This document shows positions 36,774 through 45,104 of a DNA stretch of 52,980 nucleotides, piece after piece (position 1 is the first letter of the stretch; every line of letters begins with the position of its first letter). The position numbers and the translations under genes were made by a program. The DNA is taken from positions 1-52,980 of the forward strand of contig JAIPBU010000027.1 in NCBI GenBank assembly GCA_021738535.1. The letters are read 5' to 3'. A model generated the notes under the pieces. That model ran no database searches and was not told the origin of the DNA. It saw only the letters and a list, made by a program, of their open reading frames with translations. The stretch is from Bacteroidales bacterium. GTDB taxonomy: Bacteria > Bacteroidota > Bacteroidia > Bacteroidales > VadinHA17.

Positions 36774-36791
36774 TCAAAAATTAATATTGTT

Positions 36792-37511
36792 ATGGAAGGA
36801 TTTAGTTATACAAATATTTATGATACCAAGGGAATAGAGTACCTGGTTATTATTGCCTTTCTTATCCTGATAATACCATTCTGGAGAGCATTAAACAGGC
36901 CTCTTAAAGTAAAAGAGGCTTACCGCGAAGCACTGGGGGCGCTTACACCTGAAGTGCTAAGAATTCCCCAGGGTTTTCATTATTTCAGGAATCACCTGTG
37001 GACAAATATGAAGAAAGCAGGTCAGGCAAGGATTGGCCTGAATGATCTTCTTTTACAAATAACCGGTGAAATTGAATTGCACAATTTCAGAAAGCCCGGC
37101 GAAAGAGTGAAAAAGGGAGACCTTATTGCTGAAGTTAACCAGGGAGGTAAGCATTTGAAAATATCTTCCCCTATATCAGGGGAAGTAACGGGTGTCAATA
37201 AACGACTCAGAGAAAATCCCGGTGTTTTGCTCGATGACCCTTATGGTAAGGGTTGGATTTACAGCATGAAGCCGGATGACTGGGATAAGGATACAGAATT
37301 ATCTTTGCCCGCGGACAAAGCAAAAGATTGGTCAGAGGAAGAACTGAGCAGGCTTAAGGACTTTGTGGCAGGTTCACTGAGTAAATATTCACCTGAAGAA
37401 TCAAAGATTGTTTTGCAGGAGGGTGGAGAACTTGTACAATATCCACTTTCTACCTTGCCTGGAGAAGCCTGGACAGATTTCGAGGGATTATTCCTGAAGG
37501 ATAAGGTGTAA
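36792..37511 (+). CDS. Membrane-anchored GcvH-like lipoyl-domain protein
   Basis: 239 residues. One N-terminal helix (about 16-33) followed by basic residues (RALNRPLKVKE), which places the rest in the cytoplasm. The H-like domain (about 58-165) has FHYFRNHLW, ARIGLNDLLLQITGE, the loop NQGGKHLKISSPISGEVTGVN with Lys120 at the lipoylation site, and PYGKGWIYSMKP. The C-terminal part (about 178-236; EELSRLKDF, IVLQEGGEL) matches the extra domain of the 32954 protein. It starts 18 bp after the HybB-like gene. Automated pipelines would call it glycine cleavage H protein, but no P or T protein gene is here. I infer a dedicated lipoyl carrier for the redox complex. Confidence 0.82.
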   Translation: MEGFSYTNIYDTKGIEYLVIIAFLILIIPFWRALNRPLKVKEAYREALGALTPEVLRIPQGFHYFRNHLWTNMKKAGQARIGLNDLLLQITGEIELHNFRKPGERVKKGDLIAEVNQGGKHLKISSPISGEVTGVNKRLRENPGVLLDDPYGKGWIYSMKPDDWDKDTELSLPADKAKDWSEEELSRLKDFVAGSLSKYSPEESKIVLQEGGELVQYPLSTLPGEAWTDFEGLFLKDKV

Positions 37512-37588
37512 ATATACAGGCATTAAGATTTTTATTGCTTTCTTTTTTGTACTTTGGGTCGTTAATACATGTGTAGAGGATTGTAATA

Positions 37589-39259
37589 ATGAGTACAGGT
37601 TTTAAAGGTTTTTTCAAAAGGATCCCTGATTTTAATATACTGAAGAACTATATAAGATTCAGGGCAACTATATATGGACGTGTGGTTTTTATTATTGCCG
37701 GTTCGTTAATCATCCTTTTTATAGCTTTTAATCTTGTATTCAGGTCAATCTACGAGGACTTTTTTAACGCATCAATCAGGCAAAGCGGCGATAATGTTAG
37801 TTCTATAGTGGAGGGGTCTCTGTATTACAGTATGCTGGAGAATGATAAGGCAATGTTGCAGAGAACCCTTGATATTATCAGTACAATGTCAGGTATTGAC
37901 GAGGTAAATATGTATGACGACAGCGATAGTCTTACTTATACCTCACTGCCCGCTGATCCCGGTAATAGTGTTGATCCCAATTGCCGGGATTGTCATGATA
38001 ATCTTTCAGAGATGTTCCCGGTAAGGGAGAAGGCTTACAGGATTGTAGCTGATTCAATGAATTGCGGCAATCTCAGCGGAAGTACAAACTCCAGACAATT
38101 GTTAATAAGAAAACCAATATTGAATGAGAAATCCTGCTATTCAGCTGCCTGCCACTATCATGAAAAGTCTGATGAGGTACTGGGTTCTCTTATTATTAAG
38201 CTGCCTCTTGATAATATAGATAAAGCGGTAGATGATTCTTCCAACGACTTTCTTATACTTGCAATTGCCATAACCGCATTTATGCTGACCTTCCTGATAA
38301 TATTTACCAGGAAAAGAATCAAAGATCCGCTTAACTCAATTATCAGTGCAAGTGAAGCTGTTTCCCAGGGTGATAACAGTATAAGGCTTGATATAAAACC
38401 CAACCTGCTTGACGACATGAGAAAAGTATCTCTTGCTTTTAATAATATGCTGGATAATATTGAATCTGCTACGAGTGAACTTCAAAACTGGTCACATCAG
38501 CTGGAATACAAAGTACAGAAAAAAACAGAAGAACTCTCGGAAGCCCAAAATGAACTTATTCATGTCGAGCGTATTGCCTCGCTGGGTAAACTGTCATCAT
38601 CCGTGGCACATGAGATAAACAATCCTCTTTCAGGAATACTGGTCTACACCAAGCTTGTGCAGAAACTTCTGAATAAGCCGGAATTTTACCATTCTAAAAA
38701 AGATGCCATACTTAAACATCTGTCATTTATTGAATCAGAGACCAAACGTTGTGGGGATATCGTTAAAGGCCTCCTTGATTTTTCCAGGAAAGATCATGAA
38801 AACTTTGAAATAAAGCATTTGCATGATGTGCTGGATTCTACATGCAGCCTTATTACACATTCTGCCAAGATAGCAGACATTAAACTGACAAAGCATTTTG
38901 ATGCAAAAGACGACCATATTTTTTGCAGTACCAACCAGATAAAACAGGCCTGCTTTGCCATTATGGTAAATGCTACCGAAGCAATAAAGGAAAACGGGGA
39001 GATTAAGGTCAGAACCTATAATCCTGATGAAGATACAATAAAGCTTGAGGTTACCGATAATGGTACCGGAATTGCTCCCCAGGATATTCCTCACGTCTTT
39101 GAACCCTTTTATACAACAAAGAGTGGCTCTAGTGGACTGGGACTCGGACTATCAATAGTGCACGGAATTATACAGAATCATAAAGGAAAAATAGATATCG
39201 AATCTGAGCTGGGTAAAGGCACAACTATTTCAATAACCTACCCCCTCAGCAGGGAATAA
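37589..39259 (+). CDS. Sensor histidine kinase with periplasmic c-type haem motifs
   Basis: 556 residues. Membrane helices at about 31-52 and 220-240 bound a 165-residue periplasmic sensor that holds CRDCH (132-136, CxxCH) and CYSAACH (183-189, Cx4CH), both c-type haem attachment patterns. A HAMP domain follows (241-292), then HisKA with SVAHEINNPLSG (His341) and HATPase with ATEAIKENG, DNGTGI and GLGLGLSIVHGI. The kinase half is of the NtrB-like class. It likely senses redox state or a haem ligand and phosphorylates the sigma-54 activator encoded 11 bp downstream. It follows the redox genes by 77 bp; ACATGTGTAG in that gap repeats part of the upstream operator motif. Confidence 0.9.
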   Translation: MSTGFKGFFKRIPDFNILKNYIRFRATIYGRVVFIIAGSLIILFIAFNLVFRSIYEDFFNASIRQSGDNVSSIVEGSLYYSMLENDKAMLQRTLDIISTMSGIDEVNMYDDSDSLTYTSLPADPGNSVDPNCRDCHDNLSEMFPVREKAYRIVADSMNCGNLSGSTNSRQLLIRKPILNEKSCYSAACHYHEKSDEVLGSLIIKLPLDNIDKAVDDSSNDFLILAIAITAFMLTFLIIFTRKRIKDPLNSIISASEAVSQGDNSIRLDIKPNLLDDMRKVSLAFNNMLDNIESATSELQNWSHQLEYKVQKKTEELSEAQNELIHVERIASLGKLSSSVAHEINNPLSGILVYTKLVQKLLNKPEFYHSKKDAILKHLSFIESETKRCGDIVKGLLDFSRKDHENFEIKHLHDVLDSTCSLITHSAKIADIKLTKHFDAKDDHIFCSTNQIKQACFAIMVNATEAIKENGEIKVRTYNPDEDTIKLEVTDNGTGIAPQDIPHVFEPFYTTKSGSSGLGLGLSIVHGIIQNHKGKIDIESELGKGTTISITYPLSRE

Positions 39260-39270
39260 AACTAATTATC

Positions 39271-40614
39271 ATGGACGAAAAGAAAGTATCCATTTTGGTG
39301 GTCGATGATGAAGAATCAGTAAGGGATTCCCTTTATAACTGGTTTATTGACGATGGCTATGCAGTCGATTGCGCCGAAAATGCAAAAGAAGCATTGTTAA
39401 AGCTTGAAGCAAGAGATTTTGATATTATACTCGCTGATATCAAAATGCCGGGAATGGATGGTATGGAAATGCACAGGAGGATAAAGGCCTTAAATAAAGA
39501 ACCTATCTTTATTATAATGACCGCCTTTGCTTCTGTTGATACCGCAGTGCAAGCCCTGAAAGATGGTGCTTATGATTATGTAACAAAACCTTTTGATCCC
39601 GATGATCTTTCACACTTGATCAGAAATGCTGCTTCACATGTGACACTCAGGGCTGAAAACAAAAGTCTCAAGGATAAGATAACTACCCTTGAAGATGTTG
39701 ATGATCTTATTGGCGAAAGTGAAGGTATGAAGAAAGTTCTTAGTGAGGTAGAGAGCGTTGCACAGTCGAGCTCATCAGTAATAATAACAGGTGAAAGCGG
39801 TACAGGGAAGGAGCTTATTGCAAGGGCTATTCATGCAAATTCACCACGTAAATATTTCCCGCTCATAAGTGTTCATTGCGGTGCCCTGACTGAAAGCCTT
39901 CTTGAGAGCGAACTGTTCGGGCATGAAAAGGGAGCTTTTACAGGTGCCACATTTAACAGGAAGGGAAGATTTGAAATGGCTGACGGAGGGACAATCTTCC
40001 TGGATGAGATTGGTACAATATCCCCGAAAATGCAGATTGAACTGCTCAGGGTCCTGGAAACAAGAACATTTGTAAGGGTAGGGGGGAACAAGGAAATTAC
40101 ATCTGACTTCAGGGTAATTTGTGCTACTAACCGTGATCTTAAAGGAATGGTTGAGAAAGGAACTTTCAGGGAGGATCTTTATTACAGGTTAAATGTTGTC
40201 AATATAAATATTCCTCCACTGCGTGAAAGAGTTGAAGATATACCACTGCTTGTCAATCATTTTATCAGAAAGTATTGCAAGTCAATGAGCCGTGACCTTA
40301 TATCTGTTGAACCTGCAGCATTGAAACATCTCCAGGAATTTGAATTTCCCGGCAATGTCAGGGAACTGGAAAATATGATAGAAAGGGCCATTGTAATAGG
40401 AAACGGTAAAGAAATAAGACTCAAAGATCTTCCTATGGGCAGGGAAGTTATGAGCAGCTCAGTGGAAAGTCTTGATGAACTGGAAAAAAAACATATCATC
40501 TCAATGCTGGATAAATATAAATGGAATATTTCAAGGGCAGCAAAGGCTCTTGATGTGGACCGCGCAACTCTTTACAACAAGATCAAAAAATACGATCTTA
40601 AGAAAATAAATTGA
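39271..40614 (+). CDS. NtrC-family sigma-54-dependent response regulator
   Basis: 447 residues. Receiver about 1-120 (VVDDEES, phospho-acceptor Asp56 in ADIKMPG, TAFAS, VTKPFD). AAA+ domain about 145-380 with Walker A GESGTGKE (174-181), the sigma-54 contact loop GAFTGA (221-226), GGTIFLDEIG and the arginine-finger region FREDLYYRLNVV. C-terminal Fis-type helix-turn-helix about 405-445 (NISRAAKALDVDRATLYNKI). All parts of an activator of sigma-54 promoters are present. It is most plausibly the output of the haem kinase and controls the redox operon through the motifs at 32720-32828. Confidence 0.95.
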   Translation: MDEKKVSILVVDDEESVRDSLYNWFIDDGYAVDCAENAKEALLKLEARDFDIILADIKMPGMDGMEMHRRIKALNKEPIFIIMTAFASVDTAVQALKDGAYDYVTKPFDPDDLSHLIRNAASHVTLRAENKSLKDKITTLEDVDDLIGESEGMKKVLSEVESVAQSSSSVIITGESGTGKELIARAIHANSPRKYFPLISVHCGALTESLLESELFGHEKGAFTGATFNRKGRFEMADGGTIFLDEIGTISPKMQIELLRVLETRTFVRVGGNKEITSDFRVICATNRDLKGMVEKGTFREDLYYRLNVVNINIPPLRERVEDIPLLVNHFIRKYCKSMSRDLISVEPAALKHLQEFEFPGNVRELENMIERAIVIGNGKEIRLKDLPMGREVMSSSVESLDELEKKHIISMLDKYKWNISRAAKALDVDRATLYNKIKKYDLKKIN

Positions 40615-40665
40615 ATAAGCCCTGTCTGATCTGCCCCGGTCAAAACATAATCATATTTTACGGCA

Positions 40666-41211
40666 TTGAAAGATAAAAACATCATATTGATATCATGTGG
40701 TCACTTCGACAACAGTCTGATGGACAAGATTGCCACTGACCTAAGGCTGTTCTTCGGGTTTCCACTTGATATCAGGGAATGCAGCCTGGATATCAGTAGT
40801 TTTTACGACCCCGGCAGGCGGCAATATGATGCAAACCATATACTGAAAAAGGTGGCAGAAGTGTCAGATCCCCTGGCGTTGAAAACAATGGGATTGCTGC
40901 GGGTCGACTTATACATTCCTATTCTTACATATATTTTCGGGCAATCTGAACTTAACGGGAAAACAAGTATTGCATCAATTCACAGGCTCAGGAATGAGCT
41001 GTACGGACTTGACCCGGATAACCGTTTGCTGGAAGAACGTTTCAGAAAGGTAATTGTCCATGAAATGGGTCATGCATTTGGTCTTATTCATTGTTTGAAT
41101 CCAACTTGTATCATGCGCTCCAGTACCTATGTGGAGGATCTTGATCAAAAAGAACTGAGATTCTGTAACAAATGCAGGAGCGAACTGGATAAAAGCCTGG
41201 AAAATTATTAA
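40666..41211 (+). CDS. amzA: Archaemetzincin-type zinc protease
   Basis: 181 residues. The zinc signature HEMGHAFGLIHC (His132, Glu133, His136, His142) is followed by four structural cysteines (C143, C148, C167, C170) in the pattern HC-x4-C...FCNKC, the hallmark of archaemetzincins. The Met-turn residue IMRSS follows. No signal peptide, so cytosolic. The frame opens at 40651 and the first usable start is TTG 40666; no ATG lies upstream, making this a likely TTG start. Substrates of bacterial archaemetzincins are unknown. The gene is 51 bp after the sigma-54 activator and could be in the same transcript. Confidence 0.88.
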   Translation: MKDKNIILISCGHFDNSLMDKIATDLRLFFGFPLDIRECSLDISSFYDPGRRQYDANHILKKVAEVSDPLALKTMGLLRVDLYIPILTYIFGQSELNGKTSIASIHRLRNELYGLDPDNRLLEERFRKVIVHEMGHAFGLIHCLNPTCIMRSSTYVEDLDQKELRFCNKCRSELDKSLENY

Positions 41212-41334
41212 ACTTTATCTTTTGCTCGCTGTTATTATTCCTCTCTTTATGCCGTATTCAGAGGAACTTTTTGAATATTTTTTACTATTTTTGATGATAA
41301 CAGGAATGGAAAAATGAATTCATGGTAAGCACAG

Positions 41335-41664
41335 ATGAAAGTGAAACCTTTATACAGAAACGGCGACAGGATATTAGTGGGATTATATGACGACTTTAGT
41401 GAAGTTTGTGTGATCGACGGCCTTGTTGTTACCGTTGACCTCAAAAAAAGAAAGGTACTGCATCAGCCATGGAGCGGGCAGAAGATACTAAAGAAAGAAG
41501 ATTATAAGCCTATTCTTAAGCACCAGAAAGACGAATACCGGCAGAAAATCAGGAAGGCGTTTAAAAAACGAAAGCTGGCAGAAATAGAAAAGCAACTGGC
41601 CAATCCACCGAAAGATGCAATTAATTCATTGATCTGGAAACCGGGTAGACTAAGTGTTGAATAG
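41335..41664 (+). CDS. Small basic protein of unknown function
   Basis: 109 residues, not recognised. The first ~45 residues look like short strands (ILVGLYDDFSEVCVIDGLVVTVDLKKRKV), read as ILVGLYDDF and VVTVDLKKRKV; the remainder is a strongly basic helix (KKRKLAEIEKQLANPPKDA). No signal peptide, membrane helix or cysteine pair is seen. It lies between the archaemetzincin gene and a PAS kinase, 59 bp before the latter, all in the same direction. Coding potential is supported by length and position only. A nucleic-acid-binding role would fit the charge but is a guess. Confidence 0.55.
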   Translation: MKVKPLYRNGDRILVGLYDDFSEVCVIDGLVVTVDLKKRKVLHQPWSGQKILKKEDYKPILKHQKDEYRQKIRKAFKKRKLAEIEKQLANPPKDAINSLIWKPGRLSVE

Positions 41665-41723
41665 CCATAAGTGCCTGAAAACAACAGATTAAATTCTTTG
41701 TTTTTATAATATAAGCCCTGTTT

Positions 41724-43439
41724 ATGATTAACAAAATAAATTGGTATAAGTATGGCGGTGCAACCAGGATTGCATTGATATACCTGTTTATAAGTGTGGC
41801 TTATATTTTATTCTCAGACAGCATACTAATCAAATTTCTTGAGAGCAATGACAGGATTTCCGAATTAAGCAGAATGCAATCTATAAAAGGCGTAGCTTTT
41901 GTGCTTCTTACATCCCTGCTTATATTTTATCTCATTTTTCGTGAGCTAAAGCAAAAGAACAGTATTCTGGAGGAAGTTACAGCAGAGAAAAAGAAATATG
42001 AAGAACTTTCGGATCGCTATATTAATACAAATAAAGAACTGCTGGAAAGAAAAAAGTTTACAGAAACCGCACTTGATAATATCCCTATTGGAGTGGCGGT
42101 AAATCTTATCGATGAAGGATATGCAATTTATATGAACAAAACATTCTCCGAAATATATGGATGGCCTGAAAAAGACCTTGAAAATATTAAGAGATTCTTT
42201 GAGCGGGTTTACCCGGCTGAAGGGTACCGGCAAAAATTAGAAGCTAAAATATTCGCTGATATACAATCCGGAGATCCCGGAAGGATGCAATGGAATGATA
42301 TTGTTGTTACTCAGAAATCCGGTGATAAAAAGATAGTTAATACCAAGAACATCCCTGTTTTCGATCAAAACCTTATGATTTCCACGGTTATTGATGTCAC
42401 CGATCTGCATAAGGCTTCAGAAGATAAAAATATGATTTTTAATCATTCCATTGATATGATATGTATTGCTGGCTTTGATGGATACCTGAAAACTGTTAAT
42501 CCTGCCTGGGAAAAAACTCTGGGGTGGACTGAAAATGAATTACTGGCAAAGCCATATCTTGATTTTGTCCATCCTGATGATAAAGATGATACATTGTCAG
42601 CTTCAGAAATGATTCCCAAAGGTATGCCCTTGATAGCCTATATTAACCGGTACCGGACAAAAAACGGCGAATACAGGTATCTTTCATGGAATGCATTTCC
42701 CAGGGTTGAAGAAAAGAGAATGTTTGCCATTGCAAGAGACATCACTGATGCCATGGCGAAAGAGAAGGAAATAGAGACCCAAAGAAATGTTTTGCAGGAT
42801 CTTACAACAGAGCTCACCCTTCTTGAAGAAAGACAAAGAAAGGAAATAGCTTCTAATATTCACGATACATTAAGCCAGTCACTGGTTATATCAAGGATGA
42901 AACTTAATGGCCTGCTTAAAGAGGAATTGCCGGACGATAATAAACAAGTGATAAGGAAGATAATTCAGTATGTGGATGATGCTCTTGAAAGCTCCAGGGA
43001 TATTACTTATAACCTGAGCCCGCCTGTTTTGTATGAACTTGGACTTAAGGATGCTGTCAGGTGGCTGGTAGATAAAACAGAAAAGGAACATGGTTTAAAA
43101 ATTGAAACAAGCCTGAAGGAGAAGGGACCGGACTTGAAGGAGGATAAGCTTATACTTGTTTTCAGGACTGTCCAGGAGCTGTTCTATAATACCATTAAAC
43201 ATTCAGGTGCCAGTGAAATGCAGGTGAAAATGGATTCTGATAATAAAGAGTTGTTAATTGTAATAAGTGACAACGGCTGTGGTTTTGATACATCTACACT
43301 CAAAAAAAATAGTTTCCGATCAACAGGATTCGGTCTTTTTACAGTCATTCAACGCATTGAAAACATAGGAGGAGAAATAGATATAAAATCAGAAAAGGGT
43401 AAGGGAACAATTGTGAGATTTTCTTTGCCCCTGAGCTAA
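41724..43439 (+). CDS. PAS-domain sensor histidine kinase, NarX-like (HisKA_3)
   Basis: 571 residues. Two N-terminal membrane helices (about 15-30 and 56-72) with almost no periplasmic sensor, so sensing is probably cytosolic. Two PAS domains follow (about 112-228 and 232-345; FNHSIDMICIAGFDGYLKTVN, seen as SIDMICIAGFDG). The dimerisation domain is HisKA_3 type with EERQRKEIASNIHDTLSQSL (His380), then HATPase with YNTIKHSGA, DNGCGF and GFGLFTV. Kinases of this class pair with LuxR-type regulators, and one follows 9 bp downstream. No haem or iron-sulfur ligands were seen in the PAS domains; signal unknown. Confidence 0.9.
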   Translation: MINKINWYKYGGATRIALIYLFISVAYILFSDSILIKFLESNDRISELSRMQSIKGVAFVLLTSLLIFYLIFRELKQKNSILEEVTAEKKKYEELSDRYINTNKELLERKKFTETALDNIPIGVAVNLIDEGYAIYMNKTFSEIYGWPEKDLENIKRFFERVYPAEGYRQKLEAKIFADIQSGDPGRMQWNDIVVTQKSGDKKIVNTKNIPVFDQNLMISTVIDVTDLHKASEDKNMIFNHSIDMICIAGFDGYLKTVNPAWEKTLGWTENELLAKPYLDFVHPDDKDDTLSASEMIPKGMPLIAYINRYRTKNGEYRYLSWNAFPRVEEKRMFAIARDITDAMAKEKEIETQRNVLQDLTTELTLLEERQRKEIASNIHDTLSQSLVISRMKLNGLLKEELPDDNKQVIRKIIQYVDDALESSRDITYNLSPPVLYELGLKDAVRWLVDKTEKEHGLKIETSLKEKGPDLKEDKLILVFRTVQELFYNTIKHSGASEMQVKMDSDNKELLIVISDNGCGFDTSTLKKNSFRSTGFGLFTVIQRIENIGGEIDIKSEKGKGTIVRFSLPLS

Positions 43440-43448
43440 ACTATTTTA

Positions 43449-44090
43449 ATGAAGGCCAGGATTATTATAGCGGATGATCATAAGATTCTCAGGGAGGGAC
43501 TTAGAGCTGTTATTGAAGCATCCCCGGCATATGAGGTTGTTGCAGAGGCAAAGAACGGACGGCAGGCAGTAAAGCTGGCCGGTGAATTTGAACCCGATGT
43601 AATACTTATGGATGTTTCAATGCCTGACCTTAACGGAATAGATGCAACCCGGCAGATACTGGAAAAAAATGATGAAATTAAAATCATTGCTCTTTCAATG
43701 TATTCAGACAGGCAGTTTATCAGGGGAATGTTCTCTGCAGGAGCCTATGGATATCTGCTCAAAGATTGTGATTCAGAAGAATTACTGAAGGCGATTGACT
43801 CGGTCATTGCAAACCGTAAATATATATCTGAAAAAATTTCTGCAGTAGTAATAGGTGAACTTGTTGATTACGAAAATAAAACTGATAAAACCCGTTTGTC
43901 ATCCAGGGAAAGGGAAATACTGCAATTACTTGCTGAAGGATTTTCAGCAAAGGAGATAGGCGATAAACTTTTCTTAAGTTCAAAGACAATTGATGTGCAC
44001 CGGAAGAACATAATGGTAAAACTGGATATTTATTCAATTCCTGAACTTACAAAATATGCAATACGTATGGGTCTGACCGGCCTTGATTAA
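43449..44090 (+). CDS. NarL/LuxR-family response regulator
   Basis: 213 residues. Receiver with IIADDHKILREGL, phospho-acceptor Asp55 in LMDVSMPD, ALSMYSD and LLKDCDS (Lys109 region). The C-terminal LuxR-type helix-turn-helix (about 148-208) has LSSREREILQLLAEGFSAKEIGDKL, read as REREILQLLAEG and SSKTIDVHRKNIMVKL, matching GerE-type domains. It should be the DNA-binding partner of the PAS kinase encoded 9 bp upstream. Targets cannot be read from the sequence. It ends 134 bp before the next gene. Confidence 0.95.
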   Translation: MKARIIIADDHKILREGLRAVIEASPAYEVVAEAKNGRQAVKLAGEFEPDVILMDVSMPDLNGIDATRQILEKNDEIKIIALSMYSDRQFIRGMFSAGAYGYLLKDCDSEELLKAIDSVIANRKYISEKISAVVIGELVDYENKTDKTRLSSREREILQLLAEGFSAKEIGDKLFLSSKTIDVHRKNIMVKLDIYSIPELTKYAIRMGLTGLD

Positions 44091-44169
44091 TAAAATATGG
44101 CCTTCCTGTTTTATTTAAAATGTAAAATCACTTAAATAAATTCCTGATAATAATTAGGGATTTTTCTTA

Positions 44170-44200
44170 TTGATACATATTGCTCCCTGTCCTATTTTTG
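44170..44200 (+). promoter_or_regulatory. Promoter for the two stand-alone receivers
   Basis: TTG (44170-44172), 20-bp spacer, TATTTTTG (44193-44200). A clean Bacteroidota promoter; start expected near 44207, 18 bp before the ATG. Confidence 0.8.
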
Positions 44201-44224
44201 TGCCAACATTAAATTATTAATGAT

Positions 44225-44662
44225 ATGCATGTCGGAGAATATGTAATAAATGAAATGAAAGAACGAAAAAACGAAATACGCAATACCATTCTTGTTGTAG
44301 ATGATGAGCCTGTCAACAGGTTATATTTCAATGCATTACTCGAAAAGTTGAAATACAATGTTATTGAAGCTGAAAACGGGAAGGCTGCCGTGGAGATATA
44401 TAAAAATGATCAGAATATTGACCTTGTGATCATGGATATCAAAATGCCTGTTATGAGTGGAATAGAGGCTACCAGGTTAATTAAGAATTTTGACCCTGAA
44501 GTCCCACTGATAGTGGTCAGCGCTATGACAATGGCTAAAGAAGGGGTGGATGCAATTGAAGCAGGTGCAGACAGGTACCTGTCAAAGCCTGTGAACAGGG
44601 AAGACTTTCTTTCAGTTGTTAAGAGCTGTATGAAATCAAAAACTTTTAATAATGAAATATAA
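44225..44662 (+). CDS. Stand-alone receiver protein (CheY-like)
   Basis: 145 residues: a short N-terminal extension, then one receiver domain with LVVDDEPVNRLYF, phospho-acceptor Asp71 in IMDIKMPVMSG, VVSAMT and YLSKPV. No output domain. The pattern DDEPVNR and MDxxMPVMSG resembles receivers of hybrid kinases and phosphorelays. Expressed from its own promoter with a second receiver 8 bp downstream. Likely a phosphorelay intermediate or a regulator acting by protein contact; its kinase is not identified. Confidence 0.9.
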   Translation: MHVGEYVINEMKERKNEIRNTILVVDDEPVNRLYFNALLEKLKYNVIEAENGKAAVEIYKNDQNIDLVIMDIKMPVMSGIEATRLIKNFDPEVPLIVVSAMTMAKEGVDAIEAGADRYLSKPVNREDFLSVVKSCMKSKTFNNEI

Positions 44663-44670
44663 AATTTGTT

Positions 44671-45063
44671 ATGGGCAACTCAAATCTTAAATTAATGCTT
44701 ATTGAAGATTCATTTGACATAGGAGACTGGATCAGGCAAAGCATGACATCAATTGACGGGATAGATTTCTCGGAATGGATACTGAGGGGGAGTGACGCCC
44801 TGGAAAAAATAGACAAAAGCAAACCGGATATCCTGGTTCTTGATCTGCGCCTGCCTGATGCAAACGGACTGGAGATTTTAAGAAGCATCAGAAAGGAAAA
44901 TAATAAACCATTGATTATTGTATTCACAATAAATGAGCAGGCAAAGGAAAGGGCAATTAGCCTTGGCGCTGATTATTTCTTTAATAAAGCTACAGAGGAC
45001 CAGGAATTCCTGAAGGCTGTAGAAACAATTGCAAGGCTAAATAAAAACAGGATCATAATATAG
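44671..45063 (+). CDS. Stand-alone receiver protein
   Basis: 130 residues, single receiver domain: LMLIEDSFDIGDWI, phospho-acceptor Asp58 in LVLDLRLPDANGLEIL, FTINEQ and FFNKATE (Lys). No output domain; the last codons form part of the transcription terminator stem. It is less like the upstream receiver than a duplication would predict, and the acidic pocket (IEDS) has Glu-Asp in place of Asp-Asp. Same two-gene operon as the 44225 receiver. Confidence 0.88.
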   Translation: MGNSNLKLMLIEDSFDIGDWIRQSMTSIDGIDFSEWILRGSDALEKIDKSKPDILVLDLRLPDANGLEILRSIRKENNKPLIIVFTINEQAKERAISLGADYFFNKATEDQEFLKAVETIARLNKNRIII

Positions 45064-45088
45064 ATTATAATATGATCCTGTTTTGTTT
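45044..45088 (+). terminator. Terminator overlapping the end of the second receiver gene
   Basis: 14-bp stem (45044-45057 with 45071-45084), AAAACAGGATCATA and its complement, followed by TTTTGTTT. It includes the stop codon at 45061-45063 and may also stop the convergent gene. Confidence 0.82.
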
Positions 45089-45104
45089 ATTTCTAAACCA
45101 TTAA

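Noticed and set aside
36792..37511. Annotating this gene as a glycine cleavage system H protein
   Set aside because: It has a membrane helix and an extra C-terminal domain, sits in a redox operon, and no gcvT or gcvP gene is in the window.
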